Counted from the stretch's first letter, positions 1 through 5,523 are shown. The stretch: DNA of 5,523 nt from SAR324 cluster bacterium (GCA_012797725.1 JAAZON010000431.1:1-5523), one strand, 5' to 3'. Notes: generated by a model not told the origin, from the letters alone. Translations and numbers: made by a program.

Positions 1-1017
1 GCGAAACCGGTAATTGCAGCCCCTTCTGAAAGTGACTTTTATTTGGTCAGTCAATGCCTTCAAGCGAGTGATAGGACCGCGGCAAATTTAGCCTTCTTGG
101 GTGATAAATATTTTCTTTTCAATGAAGAGAGGACAGGTTTCGTAATGTTTAGAGATATGCAGAGAAGTTGGATTGCACTTGGTGATCCTGTAGGGGTAAC
201 CGATGTGCGACGGGAGCTTGTTTGGGCCTACCGACAATTCTGTGATTCGCATGATGGATTATGTGTCTTCTATCAGGTTTCAAAAAATGATCTTCCGAAT
301 TATATTGAGGTAGGATTGCACCTTTATAAACTTGGAGAAGAGGCCGTTATTTGGTTAGACAAATTCTCTTTGAAAGGTGTGGAATTCAAGAGTCTTAGAT
401 CGGCGGCAAGAAAGCTTGAAAAGGAAGGCTTTAATTTCGAAGTGGTTCCGATTTTGTCTGTCCCAGAGATTCTTCCAGAACTACAGGTAATCTCTGATCA
501 GTGGAAGGAGACTAAAGCATCAAAGGAAAAGGGATTCTCGGTTGGATTTTTTTCTTGTGACTACATCAAACGTTTTCCGGTGGCCATTGTTACAAAGGAA
601 GGGAAAATTCATGCATTTGCGAATGTTTGGCTGGGTGGGACAAAAAAAGAGATCTCGGTGGATTTGATGCGCTATGGAAAGGATTCGCCAAATGGAGTTA
701 TGGATTACTTATTCATTCAATTGATGCTGTGGGGTAAAGAACGAAGATATGAAAGATTCAATTTAGGTATGGCTCCACTTTCTGGGCTTGAAAATCGACC
801 CTTGGCACCACTCTGGAATCGCACTGGCGCACTTATCTATAGTTATGGCGAGAGTTTTTATAATTTCGATGGTCTTTATAAATATAAAGATAAGTTTTCG
901 CCAACATGGGAGCCAAAATATCTGGCCTGTAATGCGCGGTTGATGTTGCCAAAAGTTCTTGCAGATATAGCTTCTCTAATCAGACGTGGGCCAAATGGTT
1001 TAATTTCCTCTTCTTAG
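1..1017 (+). CDS. mprF: Phosphatidylglycerol lysyltransferase domain (MprF C-terminal part), 5' end outside window
   Basis: Frame 1 is open from the first base, so the gene begins upstream; 338 codons are visible. A TTG at 43 is inside the domain and is not a credible start. The visible part is the DUF2156/MprF synthase domain, which moves lysine (or another amino acid) from aminoacyl-tRNA to phosphatidylglycerol at the inner face of the membrane, lowering surface negative charge and giving resistance to cationic peptides. Family landmarks in order (visible numbering): LAFLGDKYF near 27-35, GDPVG at 61-65, NLGMAPLSGL from 254, GLYKYKDKF at 291-299 and WEPKYLA at 303-309. The end is typical of the family and is followed by two tandem stops, TAG TAA. 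In full MprF a multi-membrane flippase precedes this domain; it would lie left of the window, so a stand-alone DUF2156 enzyme cannot be excluded. The amino-acid specificity cannot be read from sequence. Confidence 0.85.
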   Translation, partial: AKPVIAAPSESDFYLVSQCLQASDRTAANLAFLGDKYFLFNEERTGFVMFRDMQRSWIALGDPVGVTDVRRELVWAYRQFCDSHDGLCVFYQVSKNDLPNYIEVGLHLYKLGEEAVIWLDKFSLKGVEFKSLRSAARKLEKEGFNFEVVPILSVPEILPELQVISDQWKETKASKEKGFSVGFFSCDYIKRFPVAIVTKEGKIHAFANVWLGGTKKEISVDLMRYGKDSPNGVMDYLFIQLMLWGKERRYERFNLGMAPLSGLENRPLAPLWNRTGALIYSYGESFYNFDGLYKYKDKFSPTWEPKYLACNARLMLPKVLADIASLIRRGPNGLISSS

Positions 1018-1047
1018 TAAGATCTTGCGAGAACTTTTTCACTGTTC

Positions 1048-1108
1048 CTAGAGCGGCCCTCAAAAGAAATATCCCCGCAATGCGGACTTTTGCTTAGGGG
1101 CGTTCTAG
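1048..1108. repeat. Imperfect 61-bp inverted repeat (cruciform or RNA hairpin)
   Basis: The outer arms are 1048-1060 (CTAGAGCGGCCCT) and 1096-1108 (AGGGGCGTTCTAG), complementary with a few mismatches. Inside them CAAAAG (1061-1066) pairs with CTTTTG (1087-1092), and at the centre CCGCAATGCGG (1075-1085) is itself palindromic. The nesting of three paired segments is more than expected by chance. It begins about 30 bases after the mprF stop. No run of T follows on either strand, so it is not a typical intrinsic terminator. The size recalls REP/BIME-like elements or integron attC sites, but I could not find attC core sites of the usual form. Confidence 0.55.
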
Positions 1109-1317
1109 TTGCCGCGCCTTCTACACCCAAGACTTTGGAGCCCCCTGATTTTCTGTACAAGCCTGACGAAGCGTTTGCGAAGTTGGGAAGGTAGCACAAT
1201 AAACGACAACCTGGAGTGATTCACCACAGCAATATGAGACTAGATTTATTCATTGTTTTATTGTTCTCAGGACTGCTCTAGCCTTATTAACTAGTCGAAT
1301 TCTTCCATGCGATCCGA

Positions 1318-1339
1318 GTCCCTAGCTTGAGCTAGGGGC
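1318..1339. other. Strong short hairpin downstream of rpmB
   Basis: CCTAGC (1321-1326) and GCTAGG (1331-1336) are perfectly complementary around a TTGA loop. The stem extends outward to about nine pairs, including one G-T pair. It lies about 60 bases past the rpmB stop in the direction of rpmB transcription. No T-tract follows it on either strand, so a role as transcript end or RNA-stabilising 3' structure for rpmB is only possible. Confidence 0.45.
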
Positions 1340-1400
1340 CAAAAGCTCCCAGCAACAAATGTTTTGCGAGACATTTCTTTCGGAAGAATCGCCCTATCTT

Positions 1401-1643
1401 TTAAGCGGCAATGTCTTTAAGTGAAAGATTGTGCTTTTTTAACGTAGCAAGGAGACCAATTCTATCAATAGTTCTCAACATTCTTGTAGAAACTTTGATT
1501 CGCACGAATTTGTTATCTTCAGGAATAAAGATTCTTTTTTCTTGAATATTAGCCATAAACACATGTTTACTTCGGTTTTTGGCATGGCTTACACGATTAC
1601 CAACTTGCCTGTCACTTTTTGAAATAACGCATCTGTGTGACAT
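1401..1643 (-). CDS. rpmB: 50S ribosomal protein L28 (divergent)
   Basis: This gene encodes an 80-residue protein of the large ribosomal subunit. The family pattern is clear: Cys5, GN at 15-16, VSHA at 18-21, a basic stretch to 27, then N32 and KRIF, followed by the C-terminal signature VSTRMLRTID-GL. The start is ATG at 1643-1641, which leaves the L28 N-terminus MSHRC intact; GGAG at 1656-1653 sits 9 bases upstream. The same frame stays open further upstream, but that extension is unlike L28. Only one of the four cysteines of zinc-binding L28 forms is present. Several residues conserved in E. coli L28 differ: Gly9 is Lys, Lys10 is Ser, Pro12 is Arg and Pro31 is Ala. rpmG (L33), the frequent partner of rpmB, is not adjacent. 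It could be the only L28 of a fast-evolving lineage or a second, condition-specific copy; the window cannot decide. Confidence 0.9.
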   Translation of the reverse strand: MSHRCVISKSDRQVGNRVSHAKNRSKHVFMANIQEKRIFIPEDNKFVRIKVSTRMLRTIDRIGLLATLKKHNLSLKDIAA

Positions 1644-1670
1644 AGTTCTAGACTCCAAGTTTTCATTTTT

Positions 1671-1699
1671 TTGTTGAAGAGGTTGTAACCATTTATAAT
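1671..1699 (+). promoter_or_regulatory. Candidate sigma-70-type promoter reading toward kbl
   Basis: A perfect -10 hexamer TATAAT (1694-1699) lies 17 bases after TTGTTG (1671-1676), which keeps the TTG of the -35 consensus. Transcription would start near 1706, giving kbl a leader of about 180 bases. The -35 match is only three of six and the region is AT-rich, so this is a candidate. I saw no better match closer to kbl. Confidence 0.4.
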
Positions 1700-1718
1700 T
1701 ATTGCGAAAAATCTTTCG

Positions 1719-1748
1719 ATTATAGAAACGATTACAAGAGGATGAATA
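1719..1748 (-). promoter_or_regulatory. Candidate promoter for rpmB
   Basis: On the minus strand TATAAT (1724-1719) follows TATTCA (1748-1743) with an 18-base spacer. The -10 is perfect and the -35 matches three of six. The start point would be near 1712, giving rpmB a leader of about 70 bases, a sensible length. It faces the candidate kbl promoter, so the two transcripts would begin across each other. Confidence 0.35.
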
Positions 1749-1782
1749 ATTGACTATTTCATGAAAAAAATCAAGCACCAAC

Positions 1783-1806
1783 AAAAAAGCCCAGAGTCGA
1801 GGCTCC
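1783..1806 (-). terminator. Weak terminator-like hairpin on the minus strand in the kbl leader
   Basis: Read on the minus strand, AGCC (1804-1801) can pair with GGCT (1791-1788) around a nine-base loop. Two G-T pairs can extend the stem, and a run of T (1787-1783) continues from the final T of the right arm. The shape suits an intrinsic terminator but the stem is short. No minus-strand gene ends just before it, so at most it would stop antisense transcription from kbl entering rpmB. Confidence 0.25.
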
Positions 1807-1884
1807 AGTGCTGCATAAATCTGGATCCATTTAAAGGCATGGGCAATACTCGTGGCATAGTTAAGCTGGATAAGGAGGGAGACT

Positions 1885-3081
1885 GTGTATCAAAGCAGCA
1901 AGGGCATTTTTTCTAGGATTTTGGATGAAATTCAAGAAGCAGGGACTTATAAGAGCGAACGGATACTTCAATCGCCACAGGGAGCGTCGATCACTGTTAA
2001 TGGCAAAGAAGTCCTTAACTTTTGTGCAAACAACTATCTCGGGCTGTCCAATAATTCAGATCTTGTTAATGCGGCAAAGAGGGCGTTGGATGAATATGGA
2101 TTTGGGCTTTCTTCTGTCCGCTTTATTTGTGGGACGCAAACTCTTCATCGCGAATTTGAGAGACGTATTGCAGAATTTCTTGGCACAGATGATAGCATAT
2201 TGTACACCTCGTGCTTTGACGCCAATGGAGGCCTCTTTGAAACTCTCTGCACTGAAGAGGATGCCATTATCAGTGATACTTTAAACCATGCATCAATAAT
2301 CGATGGAATTAGGCTAAGCAAGGCAAAGCGCCTTCGCTATGAAAATAACAACATGTCCGATCTTGAAAAATGTCTGAAAGAAGTGGTTGAAGGCGGGGCA
2401 CGGCAAATCCTTATTGCCACAGATGGAGTTTTTTCCATGGATGGTTATTTTGCAAATCTTCCGGCCATTTGTGATCTTGCTGAGAAGTATAAGGCTTTAG
2501 TGATGGTAGATGATTCTCACGCTACGGGGTTTGTTGGAAAGACGGGCAGGGGAACTCCTGAATACTTTGGCGTTAAAGGACGGGTTGACATAATTAATTC
2601 AACATTAGGAAAGGCACTTGGCGGAGCAGTTGGAGGGTTTACGGCCGCACGTCAGGAAATCGTGGATTTGCTGCGCCAGCGTTCTCGGCCCTATCTCTTC
2701 AGTAACTCGCTACCCCCATCAGTAGTTGCTGCTGGGTTGGAGGTTTTAAATTTGCTTTCCATGTCTACTAAGCTTAGGGACAAATTGGAGTCAAATACTC
2801 AGCGATTTAGATCGCAAATATCGGCGGCAGGTTTTTCTATAAAAGAAAGCGCCCATCCAATAGTTCCTATAATCCTTGGAGATGCGCGTCTTGCAGCGCA
2901 AATGGCGGAGTTGCTTTTAGAGGAAGGAATTTATGTTATAGGATTCTCATTCCCAGTTGTCCCAAAGAATCAAGCGCGCATTCGTGTGCAAATATCTGCA
3001 TCCCATAGTGAGTCACAGATTGATCAAGCCGTTTCTGCATTTATAAAAGTGGGGCGACAATTAGGTGTTATCAAGAAGTAA
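1885..3081 (+). CDS. kbl: 2-amino-3-ketobutyrate CoA ligase (glycine C-acetyltransferase)
   Basis: This cytosolic PLP enzyme of the alpha-oxoamine synthase family splits 2-amino-3-ketobutyrate with CoA into glycine and acetyl-CoA, the second step of threonine breakdown through threonine dehydrogenase. The product is 398 residues, the length of E. coli Kbl, and collinear with it. Landmarks: FCANNYLGL at 46-54, SVRFICGTQ at 77-85, TSCFDANGG at 108-116, NHAS at 134-137 (the His stacks on PLP), VDDSHATGF at 208-216, and LGKALGG at 241-247 with Lys243 as the expected Schiff-base lysine. Arg365 and Arg367 lie in the carboxylate-binding region. These motifs favour Kbl over the related BioF, HemA or serine palmitoyltransferase. 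The start is GTG at 1885, set by GGAGG at 1874-1878 with a 6-base gap. Two in-frame TAA stops end the gene. It appears to be transcribed alone: tdh, its usual operon partner, is not beside it, and its neighbours point the other way. Confidence 0.96.
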   Translation: MYQSSKGIFSRILDEIQEAGTYKSERILQSPQGASITVNGKEVLNFCANNYLGLSNNSDLVNAAKRALDEYGFGLSSVRFICGTQTLHREFERRIAEFLGTDDSILYTSCFDANGGLFETLCTEEDAIISDTLNHASIIDGIRLSKAKRLRYENNNMSDLEKCLKEVVEGGARQILIATDGVFSMDGYFANLPAICDLAEKYKALVMVDDSHATGFVGKTGRGTPEYFGVKGRVDIINSTLGKALGGAVGGFTAARQEIVDLLRQRSRPYLFSNSLPPSVVAAGLEVLNLLSMSTKLRDKLESNTQRFRSQISAAGFSIKESAHPIVPIILGDARLAAQMAELLLEEGIYVIGFSFPVVPKNQARIRVQISASHSESQIDQAVSAFIKVGRQLGVIKK

Positions 3082-3095
3082 TAAGTGATCTTAAC

Positions 3096-3126
3096 AAGAG
3101 GGGGCTCAACTGCAATGCCCCCTCTT
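3096..3126. terminator. Hairpin between convergent kbl and hsp20 operon, probable bidirectional terminator
   Basis: AAGAGGGGGC (3096-3105) and GCCCCCTCTT (3117-3126) form a perfect 10-bp, GC-rich stem with an 11-base loop. It sits 14 bases past the kbl stop and 12 bases past the end of the convergent hsp20 gene. Only short T-containing sequence follows on each side, so it is not a textbook U-tract terminator, but position and strength make shared transcript termination the best reading. Confidence 0.75.
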
Positions 3127-3138
3127 ATGAACTTTGTC

Positions 3139-3510
3139 CTAATTACAGCTAATCGCGATTCTTCTCGGCTTAACAGATTCTGATTTTGGTAGCGTCAGCT
3201 TTACGACACCATCCTTAAGGCTTGCTGTTATTTTATCAGCATCTATATGCTCCGGTATCGAGAAACGTCTCCGAAAGCCGTAAGGTCTATATTCCTGCCA
3301 GCCAAGTTTAAAATTCTCAAACTTACTGTTATCCAAAGACCCTGTTACCGTAATCTCACGATTTTGATACTCCACCTCAAGTCTGTCCTGGCAAACACCA
3401 GGCATGTCAAGGTAGACATACAAACCATCAGCATCTTCGGTTATATCATAGGCTGGATGTCGCCATTCCTGGGTTCTTTTGGATTCACTGCTATTGTTTG
3501 CCTGTGTCAT
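3139..3510 (-). CDS. Hsp20/alpha-crystallin small heat-shock protein, second gene of pair
   Basis: This is a 123-residue ATP-independent chaperone that holds unfolding proteins for refolding by DnaK and ClpB. The N-terminal arm is very short and polar (about 17 residues). The alpha-crystallin domain runs from about 18 to 112, with DMPGV at 35-39 and the signature ASLKDGVVKLTLP from Ala96. The C-terminal I-x-I motif that docks between dimers is Ile118-Ala-Ile120. The start is ATG at 3510-3508, with AGGAG at 3522-3518 seven bases upstream. A TTG six codons earlier overlaps this ribosome site and is unlikely. It lies 29 bases downstream of the other hsp20 gene with no terminator between, so the two should be co-transcribed. 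The pair is divergent in sequence and probably forms distinct or mixed oligomers. Confidence 0.93.
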   Translation of the reverse strand: MTQANNSSESKRTQEWRHPAYDITEDADGLYVYLDMPGVCQDRLEVEYQNREITVTGSLDNSKFENFKLGWQEYRPYGFRRRFSIPEHIDADKITASLKDGVVKLTLPKSESVKPRRIAISCN

Positions 3511-3539
3511 ATGCCATCTCCTTTCCAAGAAACTGTTTG

Positions 3540-3989
3540 TTATTGAGTTTTTATATCAATTCTCTTGGGTTTCTCTTCTTCTCGCCTTGGTACATAAATT
3601 TCCAAGAGTCCGTCATGCAAATTCGCAGTCATTCCCTTTTCATCAATGTCGAAAGGTAATGATATGCTTCGCATGAACGTTCCATACTGCCTACCATCTC
3701 TAATTATTCTTTCGGACTCTTGATATTCAGGAGCATTTCTTGTTCCTTTAATTACAACAGTGTCACGCCCGACAACAGTCGCCTCAATGTTGTCTTGCGT
3801 TACCCCAGGAAGCTCAGTTACAACATATGCCCCATTTTCATCATACCAAATGTTTCTGGGTGGATAACCCGATGAAACCTCCGAGAAGCCTTCGTTAAAT
3901 GCCCTACTAACGTCATCCTCTAGTCGCCGAAATATTTCTAATGGGTTTATTGGCAAATTTTGAAAAATCAATGGTGTTCCGCTTCTCAT
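3540..3989 (-). CDS. Hsp20/alpha-crystallin small heat-shock protein, first gene of pair
   Basis: This 149-residue small heat-shock protein has the usual layout. An N-terminal arm of about 45 residues includes an amphipathic stretch, PLEIFRRLEDDVSRAF at 16-31. The alpha-crystallin domain runs from about 47 to 138, with ELPGV at 59-63 and the signature ANLHDGLLEIYVP from Ala122. The C-terminal I-x-I motif is Ile144-Asp-Ile146. The start is ATG at 3989-3987 with GGAGG at 4001-3997, a 7-base gap. It is promoter-proximal in the two-gene operon. The long N-terminal arm fits the main substrate-binding partner, while the second gene has almost none. Heat or stress induction is expected from the family but no clean sigma-32 promoter or CIRCE element is visible upstream. 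Confidence 0.95.
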   Translation of the reverse strand: MRSGTPLIFQNLPINPLEIFRRLEDDVSRAFNEGFSEVSSGYPPRNIWYDENGAYVVTELPGVTQDNIEATVVGRDTVVIKGTRNAPEYQESERIIRDGRQYGTFMRSISLPFDIDEKGMTANLHDGLLEIYVPRREEEKPKRIDIKTQ

Positions 3990-4005
3990 ATGCAGTCCTC
4001 CATAT
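3988..4005 (-). promoter_or_regulatory. Possible RNA hairpin over the hsp20 ribosome-binding site
   Basis: In the mRNA, AUAUG (4005-4001) can pair with CAUAU (3992-3988), leaving an 8-base loop that holds most of the Shine-Dalgarno sequence. The first two bases of the AUG start codon fall inside the stem. The stem is only five mostly A-U pairs and would melt easily, as in simple RNA thermometers. It does not match ROSE or fourU types. Confidence 0.3.
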
Positions 4006-4337
4006 TAACTTTTTTCTCTGTTTGAAAACTTTTTGTTATTTCTTAATTAATCATGGGATTTTTAGGTTTCAAGTGTAAGCGTGGGAATTTGAAAAAAATT
4101 CGACATCAGAGATTTGAAAGGTTTTTGGATCTTAGGCAAGGCACTCTTGGCAAATTTGATTTCATTCATTATTTGCTGATATGAGTAAGGAAATTCACTT
4201 AGATAGAGTCAATGGCAGGTCCTCAGATATGGTTTGTAAAAAATGCAGAGGAAAGCAAGCACTTACTTTTAGAATTATTTAAATGGATCGCTTTGAAAGC
4301 TATGCAAGATTCTACTTTTTCGTCAAATAAAAACAAA
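3990..4337. other. Gap between divergent hsp20 operon and glycosyltransferase gene
   Basis: About 350 AT-rich bases must carry the operon promoter (leftward) and the start signals of the glycosyltransferase (rightward). Leftward, CTTGAAA (4073-4067) equals the sigma-32 -35 box, and TCCCATGAT (4058-4050) resembles its -10, but the gap of about 8 bases is too short. Rightward, TTGGCA (4147-4152) is followed after 17 bases by a poor -10, TATTTG. No CIRCE repeat is present: GCACTC at 4141-4146 has no partner. The glycosyltransferase frame stays open back to a TAG at 4200, so part of the gap may be coding. Confidence 0.5.
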
Positions 4338-5523
4338 ATGCGACTATTTCCAAAGGCATTTTTCATAAACGACCTTTTGCTAGGCTTTTTAGCCTGTCTT
4401 ATAGTGACGCTCTATTCTAAACGTTTCCCCGATGATGCATATATCTTTGGAACCTATGCAAAGAATATTGTGTCAGGCAATGGGTATGTATTTAACATTG
4501 GTGAATATGTGAATGGCACCACCTCTGTGCTCTTTACATTGCTTTTGGCTGGCATTAGTGCAATGAGTGGTCTTGAGCCCATGCAGGCGATATTGTTTCT
4601 GAATGCTTTATGTTTGTGGATAGCATTAAGTTGCTTATCTCGCTCTCTTTCATATGAAGGCCTTATTTTCTCGCCGTTCATTGTACCGTTATTGATTCTT
4701 GCAAACGATGCGTTGCTTCCCGGTCTGGGCATGGAAAGTATGTTGGCAATGGCGCTAACGACGGTGGCACTATTGCTGTATTTGAAGAAACGCTATGAGA
4801 CTTGTGCCTTTGCAGCGGCACTCTCAGTTCTTGCCCGTCCAGATGAATTACTCTTCGTGGGAATTTTAGCCCTGCATTTTTTATGGCGAGAACGAAGACT
4901 GTTTTCATTGAGGGCAGTTATTTTTTTTATTTGTCCCTTGGTTTTGTGGGCACTTTTTAGTCTTTGGTATTTCGGGACTCTTTTACCCAATACTTTCTCA
5001 GCTAAGCTTGCTCAGACCGTAAGTGGGCGATGGGGACATGGCCTAATTTTCTTGAAAGGGCTTCGCGCTCTAGGGAATTCGCTTTGGCTTCCAACAATAT
5101 GGCTACTGGCGATTAGTGTCCCCTTAATATTTGTCTGGCTAAGAAAACAGGGACGGAGTATGGCCCTAGTGCTGATGCTTAGTTTCGCGGTGTCTTATTT
5201 GTTAGCTTACGGATTTTTACTTAATCCCCCTGCTTATGGTTGGTATTATGTTCCACTAGTCGCCCCAATATCAGTGCTTTTTGCGATTTCAATGGAGAGC
5301 TTTATTCTTTTGTTTCCAAATTTATTGCGACGTTATGTGTTCATTCTTCTTTTGCTAGCTGTGCTCGTACGAATAGGTTTCGTATGTGAAAGAATCTATC
5401 AACAGAAGCCTGAAGCGAAAATTGAAACATATAGAATTGCAGCCGAATGGCTGAATCAAAACGCATCCCAAGGAGATTCTGTTGCATGTGTCGAAATAGG
5501 CGCCTTTGGTTATTACTATAGAA
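4338..5523 (+). CDS. GT-C-fold membrane glycosyltransferase (ArnT/PMT/AftB-like), 3' end outside window
   Basis: 395 codons are visible and the frame is still open at the right edge. The protein is an integral membrane enzyme with about ten or more hydrophobic segments, the first at about 11-27. Family landmarks of GT-C enzymes, which use polyprenyl-phosphate-linked sugars outside the membrane, appear in order: PDDAYIF at 31-37 just after the first membrane segment (an Asp pair in the usual catalytic loop), NIGEYVNGTTS at 53-63, GLGMES near 121-126, RPDE at 167-170 and LPNTFSAK at 216-223. After the last membrane segment a soluble part begins near 357 (AAEWLN, then EIGAFGYYY), as in relatives. 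Donor and acceptor cannot be inferred; likely roles are decoration of lipid A, O-antigen, a glycolipid or protein. ATG 4338 is chosen because it places a short tail before the first membrane segment. ATG 4302 and ATG 4212 are alternatives in frame; none has a good ribosome site. Confidence 0.88.
   Translation, partial: MRLFPKAFFINDLLLGFLACLIVTLYSKRFPDDAYIFGTYAKNIVSGNGYVFNIGEYVNGTTSVLFTLLLAGISAMSGLEPMQAILFLNALCLWIALSCLSRSLSYEGLIFSPFIVPLLILANDALLPGLGMESMLAMALTTVALLLYLKKRYETCAFAAALSVLARPDELLFVGILALHFLWRERRLFSLRAVIFFICPLVLWALFSLWYFGTLLPNTFSAKLAQTVSGRWGHGLIFLKGLRALGNSLWLPTIWLLAISVPLIFVWLRKQGRSMALVLMLSFAVSYLLAYGFLLNPPAYGWYYVPLVAPISVLFAISMESFILLFPNLLRRYVFILLLLAVLVRIGFVCERIYQQKPEAKIETYRIAAEWLNQNASQGDSVACVEIGAFGYYYR

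Larger units (their letters stand above)
1018..1400. other. Gap between mprF and rpmB; palindromes, no supported gene
   Basis: About 380 bases lie between the 3' ends of two convergent genes. Bases 1021-1200 are GC-richer (91 of 180 by hand count) than rpmB (about 35 percent) and the sampled part of mprF (about 42 percent). The stretch holds a long imperfect palindrome (1048-1108), a strong short hairpin (1318-1339) and a weaker AT-rich hairpin (AAATGT/ACATTT, 1357-1376). A 61-codon minus-strand frame (1014-1199, TTG start) has no visible Shine-Dalgarno site and matches no family I know. I see no tRNA, tmRNA, SRP RNA or transposase. It could be a dispersed repeat, a small RNA gene or a decayed gene. 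Confidence 0.6.

Noticed and set aside
1048..1115. Integron attC site
   Set aside because: The size and imperfect palindrome fit loosely, but the core sites (RYYYAAC and GTTRRRY) were not found at the ends and no integrase is present.
1234..1281. Short plus-strand frame of 15 residues with a hydrophobic, signal-like sequence
   Set aside because: Too short, ribosome site too far (about 18 bases), AT-rich DNA readily gives such runs.
1644..1784. Minus-strand 5' extension of the L28 frame (TTG start at 1784)
   Set aside because: The extension has no similarity to L28, a good ribosome site precedes the internal ATG at 1643, and candidate promoter elements lie inside it.
1925..2284. 119-codon plus-strand frame inside kbl
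   Set aside because: It overlaps kbl in another frame; kbl is unambiguous.
3247..3676. Plus-strand frames opposite the hsp20 genes
   Set aside because: They are antisense to two genes with conserved alpha-crystallin signatures and good ribosome sites.
4135..4165. CIRCE (HrcA) operator upstream of hsp20
   Set aside because: Only one GCACTC half is present, without the inverted partner nine bases away.
4181..4282. Plus-strand frame of 33 codons with a CKKC motif
   Set aside because: No ribosome site, no recognisable family and a single CxxC; likely chance, overlapping the possible extension of the next gene.
4454..4990. Three minus-strand frames antisense to the glycosyltransferase
   Set aside because: They lie opposite a continuous membrane-protein frame with clear family motifs; they are shadows.

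Overview
The window is an ordinary stretch of bacterial chromosome with six recognisable genes and two sizeable gaps. Coding DNA is moderately AT-rich, and four genes have clear Shine-Dalgarno sites. Lineage is uncertain. The kbl product closely resembles proteobacterial threonine-pathway enzymes in length and motifs. The L28 protein is of the short, non-zinc type but is divergent, with a C-terminal half that recalls spirochaete or plastid-like forms. The paired Hsp20 genes are a common arrangement in environmental Gram-negatives. I favour a Gram-negative, perhaps deltaproteobacteria-like or candidate-phylum organism, with low confidence.

Layout, left to right. (1) The 3' part of an mprF-type gene (+), cut by the window edge: the lysyl-tRNA-dependent phosphatidylglycerol lysyltransferase domain. 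(2) A gap of about 380 bases whose first 180 are GC-richer than their surroundings and contain a long imperfect palindrome; two more hairpins follow. (3) rpmB (ribosomal protein L28) on the minus strand, without its usual partner rpmG in view. (4) A 240-base gap between rpmB and kbl with candidate promoters for both. (5) kbl (+), 2-amino-3-ketobutyrate CoA ligase, full length, with no tdh next to it. (6) A perfect 10-bp hairpin that probably terminates kbl and the convergent genes beyond it. (7) Two Hsp20 small heat-shock genes (-), 29 bases apart, almost certainly one operon. (8) A gap of about 350 bases that must hold the operon's promoter and the start signals of the next gene. (9) The 5' part of a GT-C-fold membrane glycosyltransferase (+), running off the right edge.

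The genes do not form one pathway. They cover membrane lipid charge (mprF), translation (rpmB), threonine/glycine breakdown (kbl), protein quality control (hsp20 pair) and surface glycan or lipid glycosylation (GT-C). I found no clearly new system, CRISPR array, transposase, rRNA or tRNA. The items most worth a second look are the GC-rich palindromic island after mprF, the sequence-divergent stand-alone L28, and the hairpin that places the ribosome-binding site of the first hsp20 gene in its loop.
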